The notes under the pieces were generated by a model that was given only the letters and a program-made list of their open reading frames with translations, was not told where the DNA came from and ran no database searches. A DNA stretch of 64,000 bases, taken from positions 3,675,747 through 3,739,746 of the forward strand of contig JAUJYN010000016.1 of assembly GCA_030737835.1 (NCBI GenBank), given 5' to 3'. The DNA is from Acorus gramineus. Taxonomy: Eukaryota; Streptophyta; Magnoliopsida; Acorales; Acoraceae. This document shows, piece after piece, positions 1-15,000 of this stretch. Made by a program: the position numbers and the translations under genes. Each line of letters opens with the position of its first letter. Position 1 is the stretch's first letter.

Positions 1-95
1 AATGAATCATTCTGATTACTCATGACCATTTTATTTCTCATTGATTGGCATCTTTCCTTAAATTTCTCTAGTTTCATAGTTGCTCTATCTTCTAG

Positions 96-3000
96 GAAAT
101 GCTTGAAGCAAGAGCCAGTCTTCCTATTGCCGAAATGAAGAGCCATCTACTACAATCTCTCAAGGAGAATGATGTTCTTGTTGTTTGTGGAGAAACAGGA
201 TGTGGAAAAACCACACAGGTTTTTTGGTTAACTTGTACATTATTGTTGCATAATCCATGTATTATCTGTTACCTAAATAACATAATATATTTATTAATTC
301 TTTTTGGGGTTCAATAATACTGTTAATATTTCCTTTAGTCATATGTGGTTTCATCAATTTCCTTATGATTAATGCGGTGTGTTGGCTGGAATGGATTTTG
401 GTAGGTTCCTCAATATATCTTGGATGACATGATAGAATTGGGGCTGGGTGGACATTGTGACATTGTTTGCACGCAACCAAGGAGAATAGCGGTATTTATA
501 CTGCCTCAAGTTCTTTTATTCATTTATTTAGCTCGATTGCATGCTTCTCTTTTGAACTTTCTGTAATATTCTTCTTGTTTTTATTAGTTATGTACGATGA
601 GTCTTGAATAGAATCTTAATTATTAAAAATGGTGGTAGATATTTGGTTTGTTGTCTATGAAGGAATTGATGTTATCTACAACACTGAATTTTTAGTTCAT
701 GTAAATTTAGAAGAGTCAGCTAGGCAGCATATGTTCCTTTCCTTAAATATTTGCAAGGATTTGATATATATATCAAATTGTTTTCGATTGGATTTCACTA
801 AAGTTCTATTTTTTCTTTCTAAAAGAATTTTTGCTTCTTCTTTAAATTGTTTTTTTTAATATTTTAGTAGTTGGTGCTTGAATTATGCTTTATGTCTCGT
901 TGTATTTTGATATCTTTACTCTTAAGTCCTTCTACATGTTTTGTGTAGGCTATGTCTGTGGCGGAAAGAGTAGCTGATGAACGTTGTGAACCACCTCCTG
1001 GTTCTTCCGGATCAATAGTTGGTTATCAAGTTCGCCTTGATAGTGCGAGGTGATGGTTTCCATGCCCTTTTGCTGAATTAAATATTGTCTCTTTGTTTCA
1101 TTGAATCTTTCTTCCTTGATACTGCGAACTAATGAATATTGTATTGATCTCAATGGTAAAGTTGAGGGGTATGCAACCATTTACACAAAGAGCTTTTTAA
1201 AACTCAAATTCGCAGCCATGTCCCTGACAGATTTCTTTAGAACCCCTAACTTATTGTGACTAGATCCTCTCTCCAATTAAGTCACATAAAACCCCTCTAA
1301 AATCATTTTTTTTTCCTGTGGTTCTCCCTGGAAATTGTGGATATTAATGTACAACCCCCTCGACCCTCACCCAAGTAGAGGTGTACACTACACATGCACC
1401 CTTACATGGGGAAAAAAATGCAAAAATGCCCCTATTGCAAAATTAATTTATGCCATAAAATCGCATAAAATTACACATGATGTAATTTATCTATTCTATC
1501 GAACCCAAAACATACAAAGAGAACCACATACGTGGCTCCATCCACATGCAAAAGGCTTAGTAAACGGTAACTACCATGCCTCCACTTGGTACACCCATCA
1601 AGCACACCTTACTCCTCGACCTGTATGACTTGAATGAAGCGGATCACCATTTCCCAAACGTTCTCCATGGCATGTTTCATGACTTCATCGCGGAAAAGGA
1701 TGTGGTTTCGGGTGAGCCATAGTGCCCAAGCAGTCACATTGGGCAATTGGAAATCTTGGTTTTGGCGCTTCTATCTCCTGCCTTCCTCATCTTCTTAACT
1801 GCTTTCCACGTGCCTTCGAAAGAGTTAAAAGTTGATCTCCATTCTATTGCACTACTCAGAAGGGATGAGGCCAGGCACAAAATCATTAGATGTTCATATG
1901 TTTTCATTTTTACATTGCACATTGGACAAGAAAGATAATCTTGAAGGGACCATTTCGACCTGTATGACTTTGTAAGAAGCCCATTCTAAGAAATTTGCCA
2001 CACAAAAGCTTTAACCTTAAGGGGAGCCCGTGTACCCCACATTTCCTTTGATTTTGGGCTATATTCAAAACTCATGCCCTGCGCCTTCTCCCAGTCGTAG
2101 GAGCTTCTTACGAAGAAGTCCTCCCTAGGACGAGGCTTCCTCACCAAATTATTAGAGGTGTTCACCACTAAAACAACCTCCTGAAGCTCTCGATGCATGT
2201 ACTTGAGGAGCTCCACGTCCTCATCCAGAAGGTTTTCTCCTCAAAATCTGGTGCCCATCACCTCTGATTTGATCACAGTGCTATCCTTGACAGGAGAGAG
2301 ATTGAATAATATTGGGAATCTATCTTAGAAGGGAGGTATCTCTGAGATAGGTTTCCATACCAGAAAAAAACCGTTGCCCTTTGCCTACCTTCCATCTGAT
2401 AGTAACATTGAACACATCAGCCCTGGACAAGATGCCTTTCCAAATCTTGGACAGCCTCGAGGATCTGTGTGGAAACTTGTTCACTTGAACATCACTATAC
2501 ATGTATCTGGTCCTGACAATTTGACGCCAGTTATGGCCCATTGCCACAACCATCTGTTCAAGGGCGCATTATGCAGATCATCCTCCTATCACAATGCACC
2601 ACGGAGATGTACTCTTGTCATATGTCTGCGAGGCAAAGCCCAATTTGATAATGCAGCCCTTTTACCTATCACTATGGACCGTTTAGATGCACTCTTGCGT
2701 TGCCATAAACCTATCTTGAAGAAGACTCTTGGGAATGTCATCTGGGAACCATCGGACAACGGCACGTGCATCACAGCAACACGGACGGGTGGGAGGCATA
2801 CCACCCGACAACCGAAACCCACATTGCCCCTCATACCCCACGAGGAGTCCTGCCTCCCTATAATACATGTACATCCCAATTGCTTTGATCGTGCCACCCC
2901 TTGGCCGTCAAACGTTCCCCCCCACCGTCCGTACGGAGATATCCCAACCCCGCCAAAACCCGGGTGGGAACAAGAGAATGACGCCTGTTCGAGTTACCCA

Positions 3001-6000
3001 TGGGCATCCACTGGGGGGGGGGGGGGTGAATTGGGCCGTCAGGGGACGCACACGAGGCACTGAAGGATTTCACCCATTGGGCGTGGTTTCCAGCAAGGCG
3101 TAGTTTGGCGATGACCCGCAGCATCCGTGCACGTCCAGTCGCATGCCCAACAACGAGGATCCATAAAACACCTGGAGCGACCGAACGATCACTGGGGCCG
3201 GGAGGCGTCGAAACCGTTTGGAACTTCGACGTCCCTTGCTGCTATGCTCCATAAACATTATGAAATGCGAATAAGATCTTTGGGTTACACTTCTTAATTT
3301 GACACCTATTAGCAAAAATATGCTTTGTTCGGCTGATCTTTTGGCTATTAATAGTTAAATCAGAACATCTTAATAGGTTGCAAACTCTCATAACATCAGG
3401 AATATTCTCATAATGCTTATTTTTAAAATATTTGTGCTTTTCTGTGTTTCAGGAATGAGAAAACAAAGCTTCTCTTTTGTACAACTGGGATTCTTCTAAG
3501 AAAACTCTCTGTAAATTCTTCCATTTCCATTATGTTACAATATTTTCTATGCTATATTTAATGATGATTTTAGATTTGGAGGACTGCACAGAGTGGATTG
3601 TTAGTTTGAGTGATTTTGTTGCAGATAATTCATTGCTTAGGAATATATAGTTAATATTGTGGGAAAATTTTATTAAAACATATGAGAATTTTTTATTTCT
3701 CATTTTGTACTTATCCACCGACCATTGTAGCATTATCCATGATATTTTAAGAGGACTGCTGCTCGCCTGTGCAAACAAATTGGTAGATTGCAATAGCACT
3801 TGGATAATAGGGTCAGGATATATTAGCTATTCAGAAAATTTAGATATGGTGGAAGATGTGTAACGCTAAACTAATCTAGAAACTCAACCAATATTTACAT
3901 GTTTGAAATTAGAACACACATTGTTGTGCTACTTATCAATACTAGTAAGCTTCAAACTCATCATTGTTGATATTATAAGGTACAGAAACAATACTGATAT
4001 ACATGCTATTTAATATTTTGCATGTCTGTGTGAAGTTCTGTCTATGAAAAGGACAACCAGAAATTTTTGTATCCAGGGCACTGACCTTCAATTGGAGCCA
4101 CAAAATCCTATACACCTGGACAAACTCTCATAGGTCACAACCTACATATGTTTGTTCAATTTTATGATGTCAACCCTGAACATATATCAGAAACAAGCAA
4201 TCTATATGCTGGGGATTTTGTGATATGGTCTGACTAATAGTTGTCAAATCTTGAAATTGGATGATGACAGATCAAGTTAAAGACCCAATGAGAATTAGTT
4301 TTTCATAAAATGAAAAAAATAATACTACTATATAAAAGTAATAGTGGAATGTATACACTTTCAGTGAATCACAATTCTCCTATTGGTGACTTGCATGCTG
4401 TTATATAGAAAAAAGATGGCACATAAGCAAATGTATATGTAAGAAATATATGTGTCAAACTAGTCACTGGAATAAATTACTCTGCCTTTTAGGTAACATT
4501 ATGCATATCAGTCAAATTCTAGCATAGACAAGTCTACCGCACTTTAGCTTGTAAGGAAGATTGTGTTTATATAGAAAGAGAAGTGTTACTCTAGAAGATG
4601 GAAGAGTTGTATGATCAATGAGTAGTCTGTTTATGAAGCAAACATAAATTTTGTCATTGAAGCAGTGAAGCTTGAATTTATTGGTGGAAGGATCCAAGTT
4701 GGATCTGGAGTGGATTTGGTATGATTGGAGAGGATTTGTTCGGATTGAGACAGTAAGTGATCTAAGGAGATTCGGCGAAAGATTGTTGAGGAATCATCGA
4801 TGATTGCAAGAGATGAAACACTTGACATGGTTATGGTGCCTGCCAAATGAACTCTGATGTTTAGTCAAACAAAAGTTTCCTCTCTTAAAGGGAAAAGAAG
4901 AGAAAAAGAACTTTTGCAAAACATTAAATCTCATACCTCGATTTGGGGGTTTGACCCCTGTTTATCGACGAATTTTGTCATGTAAAATACACTTTGATGA
5001 CGTCATGCCAATTACACATGTCTCACTATAGTGAGGTCACATAGTGAGCAATTGAGGTGAAGTACATGTGTCTTCTGGTGATATGGCCATTTGCCAGGTT
5101 GTTGTCACCAATATGTTATGAGCTGTCATCATAGAGTCAGTGAGGACTACGAGAGTCACCAAAACCTTAATTGCCATGTGTGTATGTCTAGGTTTGCTTC
5201 TATTTCTCTTTGAGAAGGATAAATTAAACACAATATAAAAATAAATCTGAAGTTCTCTCTCTTGAGAGATCAATATCCAATAAACTATTTACTTGTTCCT
5301 TTGGTAGAAAGGGAAAAGGGACATTTCAGTAATAAACACGCAAAGCACCTTTATCAGAATGGGGTGGGGTCATCGGTAGGATTAACCAAGTGGCGGAAGA
5401 AGTAAGATGGACAAACCTTTACCAAAGCCTTGTGGATTGTTAGGAACTTCGATTTGGTCCCCAAGCTTTATAACTTCGTTTAATGGAGCCATTATTGCAT
5501 AAGATTCATCTTGATTATCGTTTCGAGGCTAGGTAAGATGGCTTCCATGATGATGTATTTGTTAGGAGGAATGTCGTCTCCCTGATTGATGTAATGACGG
5601 CCGAGAGAGGATTCCATTATAGCCTTTAAATAGTGGCTTGCAGCAGGTGTGCCCCACCTCATTTCTCTCTCTTCTTCACAACTTTCCATGTTCAAGCTTT
5701 CTTTTTCTTTCCTTGTCTTCCTCTACATCTAGTTTTCTTATAGGAATTCGTGGTTGATAAATTGTCTATGCTCCCACTCCCACAGAGGTACGCAAAGTTG
5801 TAATTTCTCACCTTCCACATCTTTGACGGTCTTGTGTCATGGTCAGTTGGTCTTGAAAGAACAATATGAGAAGTTCTCTAGTAGAGAACATCTATCGTTG
5901 CTTTGTCTTTGAGTCTCAGAATTCCCACGAGGAGTCATGACTTCTACGCTTGTTTTGTCTTCGAGTTGTTGGTATCTGTTGGCTGAGTTCCTTCACTTCA

Positions 6001-9000
6001 CGAGCCAGCTTCTCCACTTTTATCTTCAATTGATTAAGAGACATGACTTCTCTCAAGATAGGATCGAAGCAATGCATACCCTCTGATTGCATCCTGCCTT
6101 AGGTCCTAAGAATCAGAATGCAAGCTCCAATACCAGATGATGCAAAACATGTGATGGGGACATCGATCCGACGGTGGGATTTAAAGTCTATCAAAGAAGG
6201 AAGGGCAAGAGATCTAATCTCATTCCTATGTGGATAAAAATTAGTTATGTTTTTATTTTGATTTTGATTTTGAATAAGTCAATTGTAGGACTTTATGTAG
6301 ACTATTAATTTTTAGGATGATCAATGGCCATAGTTAAATCTTATTATTAGTTTGTTATTTGATTAGGTTATTTAATTTAAGTTATTGTAGGATTCAATCT
6401 AGACCATAGATCTTTAGGATGATCAATGGCCTAGGTTAAATCACTTTTTCATTAAATAAAATTGTATTATTTAATGAGAGAGACATATTTTATAATGCAT
6501 GAAAAACTTCTCTTTTGAGATCTCCTGTGAAGGGATTTGTGAGAGTGTGAAACCCTGACCTTCTTGTGTGTGAAACCTTAGGGTGTGAAACCCTAACCCT
6601 AATGATCATCATCACATACCCTGATTTTCTATTGCTGAATATCCAACCCCCCCGTCTTGTTGCCGTGGACCTCCTCCAATAGCCCTTGCTGCTGTTATTT
6701 CCTGGACCTCCAACAGCTCCCTTTTGCTGCCCGTAGATGCACCGCAACCCCATGACCTCCCGATTGACCTTCCTCTATGTGAGAATCCTTAATTTGAATG
6801 CGTATATGTGATTTAGTGAAACAATCCCTACATTGATTATACTAACCCTAGATCTATCCTGCGAGGTTCTACCCATCGCACGTTCCCTCGTATTTAGGCT
6901 TGTTCACTTTTGGAAGTTTGCATGTCTGTCATGAGTACTGTAATTAATATTCAAATTTAATATTTGATGGATTCTTCTCGTTACAGAAAATATATTTATG
7001 CCCTACATTTTTGTTACTAATTCTGATCTTTTATACTTATGAACAGTCTTTTGGTATGTAACATTTGTTCTCATTTCGTAGTAAGAAAAACTCTTATGCC
7101 GTTTTTTAATAAGGAATTCCTGATTGTTATAATGATTTATCTTTTGGGGGTAATCCTGTTGTTGCAGGGGGATAGAGACTTGAATGATATTACACACGTG
7201 ATAGTCGATGAGGTTCACGAAAGGTCACTTTTGGTATGTTTAGTCCCTTTCTCAATTTATACATACCTGTTATTATACTTTTGGAAATTGTGTGAAATTT
7301 TTGTATCTGTTTTGGAAAAAAGATGGTCTTCACACTTCACAGTGTATATTATTTATAATATTGGTAAAATAAAGGGACAAAAAATGAGAAGGGGAAAGGG
7401 GAAGGATATAAGATATATTCCATATGACTTCACAATGATCTTTCCAAAAAGACACTAAGAATCATCATTTCACATAAAAAGTAAAAAAACACACCCCCTA
7501 TTAATGCTGAGCCTTCCAGCCCTTGTATTTACACCACATCTTAACAAATTAAACACAATTGACCAAGTGCTCTCTAAATAAAACTATTTATTCTTGAATG
7601 AGCAATCATTTCTTGTGAACCATAAACTCCAACATTCAACAAAAGGAACAATGCCATAGTCTCTGTTAAAGATCGAAATTCTTCTTTGGGGCCAATAAGT
7701 GGTTCTAGAGGCTTTTGGGATTGGATTTCAAGCTCCTGCATGATTGAAATTCCTCTCTCAAATAAAAGATTCACTTGGAGTAATCTTAGGGACATTCCTA
7801 CATTGTCTCAGATTGATCGTTGTTTTGTTGACTTATCTGGGACGATTTCATTCCTCTGGTCCGATTGGATGGATTGCCTCGAACGGTGTCGGATCACAAT
7901 CCTATCCTTCTTTCTTCTTCAAGTGACGACGTTCGGTCGTCTCATTTCAAGTTCGAGAATTGGTGGCTCCTCGAAGATGGTTTTCATGATTTGGTGAAAT
8001 CCTGGTGGGCTTCTGCAGCAGTGATTGGCAAGGGAGCTTGGAAGCTATCATGCAAGCTGAAATTCATTAAAAGTAAGCTTATCGAGTGGAGTAGGCAAAT
8101 AAGACTCCATCGCCGGGCTCGTAAAACGTCATTGGAGGATTCCCTTCAACGATGGGAGATATTGGAGGAAAATGGTCCTCTTTCCTCTTCGGATCTTGAA
8201 GATAGGAAGAAAGCAAAAGAAGAATTTCTTGTCATCCTTAAGCAAGAGGAGGAGTATTGGCGCCTAAGATCGAGAGCAGTTTGGCTCAAATCAGGAGACG
8301 GGAGTACTAAATTCTTTCATCGGGTTGCAAATTCTAGAAGACGTCAAAATCTTATTACCTCCATTTTGAAAGGTAATGAAAAATTGGTATCTAAGGAAGA
8401 GATTGAAAACCCTATTGTGGATCATTTCAAATCTTTCTTTCGCAAAGATAGCTCTTGGCTCCTGACTTGGCATGATGACTCTCTTCCTTGCCTTTCCACT
8501 GATCAACAATCCTTTCTTGATGCTCCTTTTGTGGAAGAGGAAGTGAAAGATGCAATACTTGGCATGGATGGAGATAAAGCTCCCGGTCCTGATGGCTTTT
8601 CTATGAAGTTCTTCCAATGCTTCTGGCCTACAGTTAAGCAGGACGTTATGGAGATGATGGAAGAATTTTACGAATGTCATCACGGATGTGGGTGCCTCAA
8701 CGCAACTCATATTGCTCTAATTCCAAAAAAGAATGGATGGAACGTGTTAGTGAATTCCGATCCATTAGCCTTCTTAACAGCTCGTATAAAATTATTGCTA
8801 AGGTGCTAGTAAGTCGGCTACGAAGTGTGATCCCAGATCTGGTGGACCTCAGTCAATTGGCTTTTATTAAAGGCCGGTCCCTACTTGATGATTTCGTTGT
8901 TGCCCAAGAATGTGTATCCGGAGCACACAAATAAAAAAGAAAAGGTTTTCTTTGCAAATTGGATTTCAAGAAGGCTTATGATTCGGTTAGATGGGATTTC

Positions 9001-12000
9001 CTCTAGAATATCTTGGTGGACTATGGCTTCTCCTCTAAATGGTTATGGTGGCTAAAGGAATGCATCAGCATGGTCAAACTTTCAATTCTTGTTAATGGTA
9101 AAGCAGTGGGTTTCTTCAATTCGGGTAGGGGTCTCTGTTAAGGGGACCCTTTATCCCCCTTCATATTCATCCTTGGAGCAAATATTTTGGGCAGACTGAT
9201 AAAAAAGGGGGTCTCTCAGAATTTGATTCATGGTATTGAAGTAACAAAAGGTGGATCTCGGGTCTCTCATATCCAATATGCAGATGATACCATTCTCTTT
9301 TGTGATGAGGGAGAAAGCAATCTAAATGGGTTCGTCTTCATCTGCAAATGTTTTGAAATTTTGTCTGGCCTCAAGGTGAATCTGAACAAAAGTAATCTTT
9401 TTGGCATTAACATCCCCTTTGATGAGGTAAATCGAATTGCTTGAAGATTCAACCAAATATCTTGGTTTACCTCTTCATACTTCCTCTCTTTGTAAGAGAG
9501 ATTGGGCTCCCCTTCTTGACAGATTCGAAAAGAAATTGGAAGGTTGGAAGGGAAGATTGCTTAGTTTGGGTGGAAGATTGGTGCTTCTTAATGCGGTTCT
9601 CACAAGCCTTCCCATTTATTTCCTTTCCATTTTCAAAATTCCAAGTGGCATTCTTCAGGTGATAGACAAAATAAGAAGAAGATTCTTATGGAATGGCAAC
9701 ATTGAGGGGAATTCGCGACCTCATTTGGCAAAGTGGGAGCTTGTTTGTCGTGCAAAAAAAGATGGTGGATTGGGTGTTCTGAATCTTCGTGATATGAATA
9801 AGGCTCTCTTAGGGAAATGGCTATGGCGGTTGCTTACTGATTCAGATTCTCTTTGGATTCGAATAATTCGTGAGAAATATTACACAAGGTGCTCCAGATT
9901 AGAGTCGATTCCTCCTCATCGGGTGGCAATCTCCAAACTGTGGAAAGATATCCTAGAGAGTGTGCAGGCAATAAAAGAGGAATCCACATTCTATCCGGGT
10001 AATGGCGTTGCAATTAAATTCTAGAAAGATAATTGGCTCCATGGTTCGTCTCCGGCTAGTCTCTATCCAATCCTTTTTCAAGTGGCTGCAAATGTGGATG
10101 ATTTGATATGTGATGCTTACACCTACGGGGAGAATTCTATTATTTGGCTTCCGCGGTTGCGTCGTGATCTAAATGATATGGAAACTTTGGAGTTAACTCG
10201 TTTCCTTGAGTTACTTCAAGGTATTGATTTAAATTTGGAAGATGAAGACGTGGTGAAATGGAGAATGGCTCCGCAACTTGGGTTTTCGGTCAAATCCCTA
10301 TATAGGAAGCTTAACAAGGCCTCGTCTACCATTCCGACAACTAAAAATCAGAATCTGATTTGGGGAACTCTTGCACCACTAAAAATAAAGGCTTTTATGT
10401 GGCTTTTGTCATTAGATAAAGTGCTCACTAAGGTAAATCATTCAAAATGGGCCAACGTTGGGGATGTTTCTTGCAGCCTATGTGACGGAGCTGAGGAAAA
10501 TTGAGATCATTTATTCTTCAGATGCTCTTTTGCTATGGACATTTGGAACTTGGTTGGTCAGGCTATCGGTTCTAATTGTAGCTTCCTTGACATTGAAGAG
10601 ATGTGGAATATCTTCCGGAATAGAAGGCATAAAGGAGATCGTAGCAATGTAGCTAAATTTCAAAAGCTCATTCCTGATGCGGTTTGTTGGTGTATTTGGT
10701 TATCTCGGAACGGAAGATTTTTTCAAAACAAAAGAGCGTATGTGGAAAATACATGGGCTCTTATTTCATATACACTTAGAGATTGGGTGAAGATGATTCT
10801 TCAAGTTGAAAATTCTTTGTCCATTATGGGTCTTTCTTGGTTTGTGAGGAATTGATTTTTGTAATCTTTTGAATGGGAGATTGTTCCTATTCAATTTTTC
10901 TCTTTTCTTATTTGGAGATCCCTCGTCTCTTTTTGTTCGAGGGCATTTTATTCAATAAAAGTTCCTATCTCTATTAAAAAAAAAACGAAAGGAACAATGA
11001 GTGGGAGTCTTTCCTTTTAGCTCGTCATCCCTGTTTTTGAGCCTACTGAATCATTTTACATATCCATAATAGACGTAGAGGTAAATTGCATCCTGAAACG
11101 ACCTTAATATGCTCCAAGATTGTCCTATATGAAATGGTTGGTGATGTCATGTATGAACGAATGGTTGGTGAATAGATTTTCCACATGTTTCTGCTCAATC
11201 CCACATAAATCACAAGTAGTTGATGATGCAGGACTGAGGAAAAGAGAGGAGAGAGGAGAGGGAAAACAATAATTTTTCAAATTATTCAATAATGTTGATT
11301 GATTTACTAGAGGGCTAAACACCTGTTTAAGTGATAAAACAAAACAAATCCTAACCAATTAAATCAAATCATATCCTAACAAACTAAATCAAATCACATC
11401 ATAACAAATCAAATCTATACACATCTTCAAATCTAATCTAATATTTCTAAAAATTAAATATTATCTAATCATCAACATCATTTCTCCTCGGCTGAGAAGA
11501 ACTTGTCTTCGACGAGTGAAAGTGATGAGACTACTCCTGAAACTTGCTTGTTGAAGTGTGATCCATGTGGCATCTGTAATTGGCCTATTCTTCCACTTGA
11601 TAAAATATCCTTCTTCATCAAGGACATTCTGGTCTTCGAGCACGTATTTAATCTTGTCAACAAGCTGTCAGAGTGGTTGAAGAATCAATGTGGCTTCAGT
11701 CTCGTAGCATGGGCAGTCTACCCGTGGACAGTGCAGGATGCTCAAAGATACCTCGGTAAGAAAATAAATTCACAACATTGAAAAATAGATTAATATTCAT
11801 ATCGGAAGTGGATGAAGTGCTTAAGCATTAGGTCCTTGCTTATGGATGATATGTAAGTGTCCAATGGTTCGGAATGAGCTTCTTGAAAGAATTTCTAGGA
11901 TAACGCTTTGGTCGCACATGTACGCTTACATGATCTCTTTTGTTGAAGTACCTTGAAACCTGCGGTGAATATCTACAAACAACTTAAACGTTTAGTAATC

Positions 12001-15000
12001 AGTGTAATATTTCGTCTTATTTTAGCATATGTGGGTTTCGAATATGTTGGGCAAGAGATTTAACAGAGGTTTTCCCATTGTTTTAAATTGATTTTGAGTC
12101 AACAAGTACAGAAATTTCACCAGAGGAGGTTTAGATGAGGACCTAGATTTAGCTTGAAATCTTTTTTTTTCTTGTTGGTTTTGCAGGCTTTAAAATGATC
12201 GGTTTAACCTTGCGTCTGAACATCATTTTCTTAACTCTCTTGGTGATGTTGTTGAAGTCACCTTGATAATATCCATGGATCTTTTAGCTGTGTCTGTTAA
12301 ATCCTTGCAGAGCGCACTTATCTTGGTACCTAATAGGCTGTTTAGGACACCTAGGTGGTTGTCGATCATCCTCAAAGCCATCTTTTAATCCATTTTATCG
12401 TCTATGCTCGGAAGGGAATCTATGACCTCCCTGAGGACCATGAAGAGAAGTTGGAAGTATGGGAGCATCTAGAGGCGGATCTATGGGAACTATGTTGTGA
12501 GACGAGGAAGGCCAATCCTAGCTTTAAGAGGATTTGGGAGAACTCCAGCTTTTTTTTTTTAATAGATTTTGTAGGGGGGAAAAGGGACATGGGGGTTAGA
12601 AAAGGTTTGATTTGGTTGGGGTGGTTTAGGTAGGCTTTTTTTTTTAATAGAATAGAAAATTTGATTTGGGGGGTGGAGGTTTGGGTGGACTGGTTTTTTG
12701 ACAGCGGGACAATGATGACGGCAGCGGTGGCACAATGTGAGGTGGCGATAGCGGGCGGAGGGCCACGGCGGGGCCGTGATGGGGTGATGCAGTAGTGGTC
12801 TGGCTTGGTGATGACGACCATGCGATGCAGTGGCGAGGAAATGACGGTGACACTTTTTTTTTTAAATAGAAGATGAAAAAGAAGATATAGAAAAAGAGAG
12901 ACCGAGAAAGAGTGAAATTAAGAGATCGGGAGAAAGGGAGACTGAAAAAGAGAAGAAAATTTTGCACAATATTTGCTTTGTAGCAAATTGGTGCATGGTA
13001 GAGGAAAAGAGAGCGGAGAAGGAAACAATAATATTTCAAATTATTCAATAATGTCGATTGATTTCCTAAAGGGGTAAATCCCTGTTTAAATAAATATTAA
13101 AACAAAATAAATCTAACCAACTAAATCAAATGGCATCCTAACAAATTAAAGTTATACAAATCTTCAAATCTAATCTAAGCTCTGTAAAAATTAAACATAC
13201 TCCTAATCATCCAACTCAGTTGATGCATTTGTATAATAAGAAGCTCTGCTTTTCTTCGGAAGAATCTTGTTCTGACACATCATCCACATGAAACATTACA
13301 CCTAAAGAATCTTAGCTGCCACACCAAGGATAGTGACATCTAAACACCGTTCTCTTGTTGGTTAGATGCATTGATTTTGTTAGAAGTCTTAACAGAGAAC
13401 CCCAGTTCTTTCCAACAGTTCCAACCACCTCAACATCTAAAGTGGTGATTTAAAATATTGACATCATTACATAATAATTTATATAACAATATTACACTGG
13501 GTCATAATTAGCATATTTAGCTTTTAATGTAGCAGTTATGACCGACTTCACCTATCATTGAGGAAGGACATGAAAGCTTGTTGTTTGCAGACCTAGAATT
13601 GGGGTTAGGTCCAAGTAAAGAAAAAGAAAGATTCAGATTCCCTATTTAGATTGAACGTAATTTAAGATCTATTTTTAAAATCGATCAAATCTTAATAGAC
13701 CTTTGTTTTTTGAATGAAAAGTAGGAACTCTTACCACTAAATTTTTTTGACTGTTAAATTGGGTACAGCTGCAGATATAAAGCAACAAATAAATTGTCAG
13801 CATAGAAATAAGATTTCAACTTCCTGAAACCCAGCAGAAAAACTCACAAGGACTTAGAACAAAGCTAAATGACATCGAAACAGAAAACTGACAATATATA
13901 AAACAGCATACCAGGACAATCTCCTTACAAAGAGATACTCCACGATCTTCAGGCTCCCATGCAGAAAACTGCCCAAGCCATGATCAACCAGATAGTGTTG
14001 TCCCAAATTTTTTCAAATTCAGGGTACATCCCCCTTGAATACCACGTCATATCTTGATAGCCATATTGCCCAACATCCTGCAGTATCCTATAATTGCTTC
14101 ACCTTGTCTTTGATGTTCCTATCTCCCCCTTATTTTTGTCATATTTTTTTCCAACATCGAGCATTGAGGCATCTAATATCAATAATCCTCTCGACTGTAA
14201 TACCCATTAAGAATGACAAGTTTCTAGCAAAACTACAGCCACACATCAAATGTTCCACCGTTTCTGTCACGCCCCAGGGCGGCCGTCCCCGGGACGCGGC
14301 AATGGTATATATGATATCAGCAGTCTATACAAGAGGTCAATAATATACTCTAAACAACATCAACAATGACAACACAGACAACAAAGAGGCTGACATAATA
14401 TATACACAAATAGCGGAAGCTAAAAGACTGAGTCTGTAATTCAAAAGACATATTACAGACCGATACATAATCAACTGTCCTGTGAGAGCCAATATATATA
14501 CAACGACATCCAAATATAATACAAACGTGTGCCCAAGCACGGAATACAATACATACAATCAAAGGGGGATGCTGATGGCCTCTCACACGCAGAACGTGAC
14601 GCTGCTCCGCTACTGCTGATGTGCCTCGGGGAGCTCCTCCTTCAGATCCGACTCAGATATAACTGGAGAAAAATATATGCGAGGGGTGAGCCACACGCTC
14701 AGTGAATAGCACAACCCATGCATCACAATTCATATCAACCTTATACAATTCATAGCCCCTAACACGGGCGCAACATCAACATTCTAATGGGTTGTTTCAT
14801 CGCCAACCCACCTCCCCCCCCCTCACCCTCACCCTTTCCTGGGGGTGACATGGGCCTCTTGGGGCATACTAGACCGCTTTCCACCCCTGGTCCCACCGGG
14901 TAGCCTCTCCCACCCTCGTAGCATCCACCTGGTATACTCCCACGATCAGCACAGTCCGAAACACATCAGGAGGTACCTACAGATGGGAGCCCTCTGCCAG

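Noticed and set aside
2374-3063. 229-codon open frame on the plus strand
   Set aside because: It overlaps an antisense LINE remnant and a GC-rich segment with few stops; Pro/His-rich composition without a known domain.
5492-5695. 67-codon minus-strand frame beginning [11 protein letters not shown]
   Set aside because: No recognised domain; sits in a probable LTR-element interior and has no splice or promoter support.
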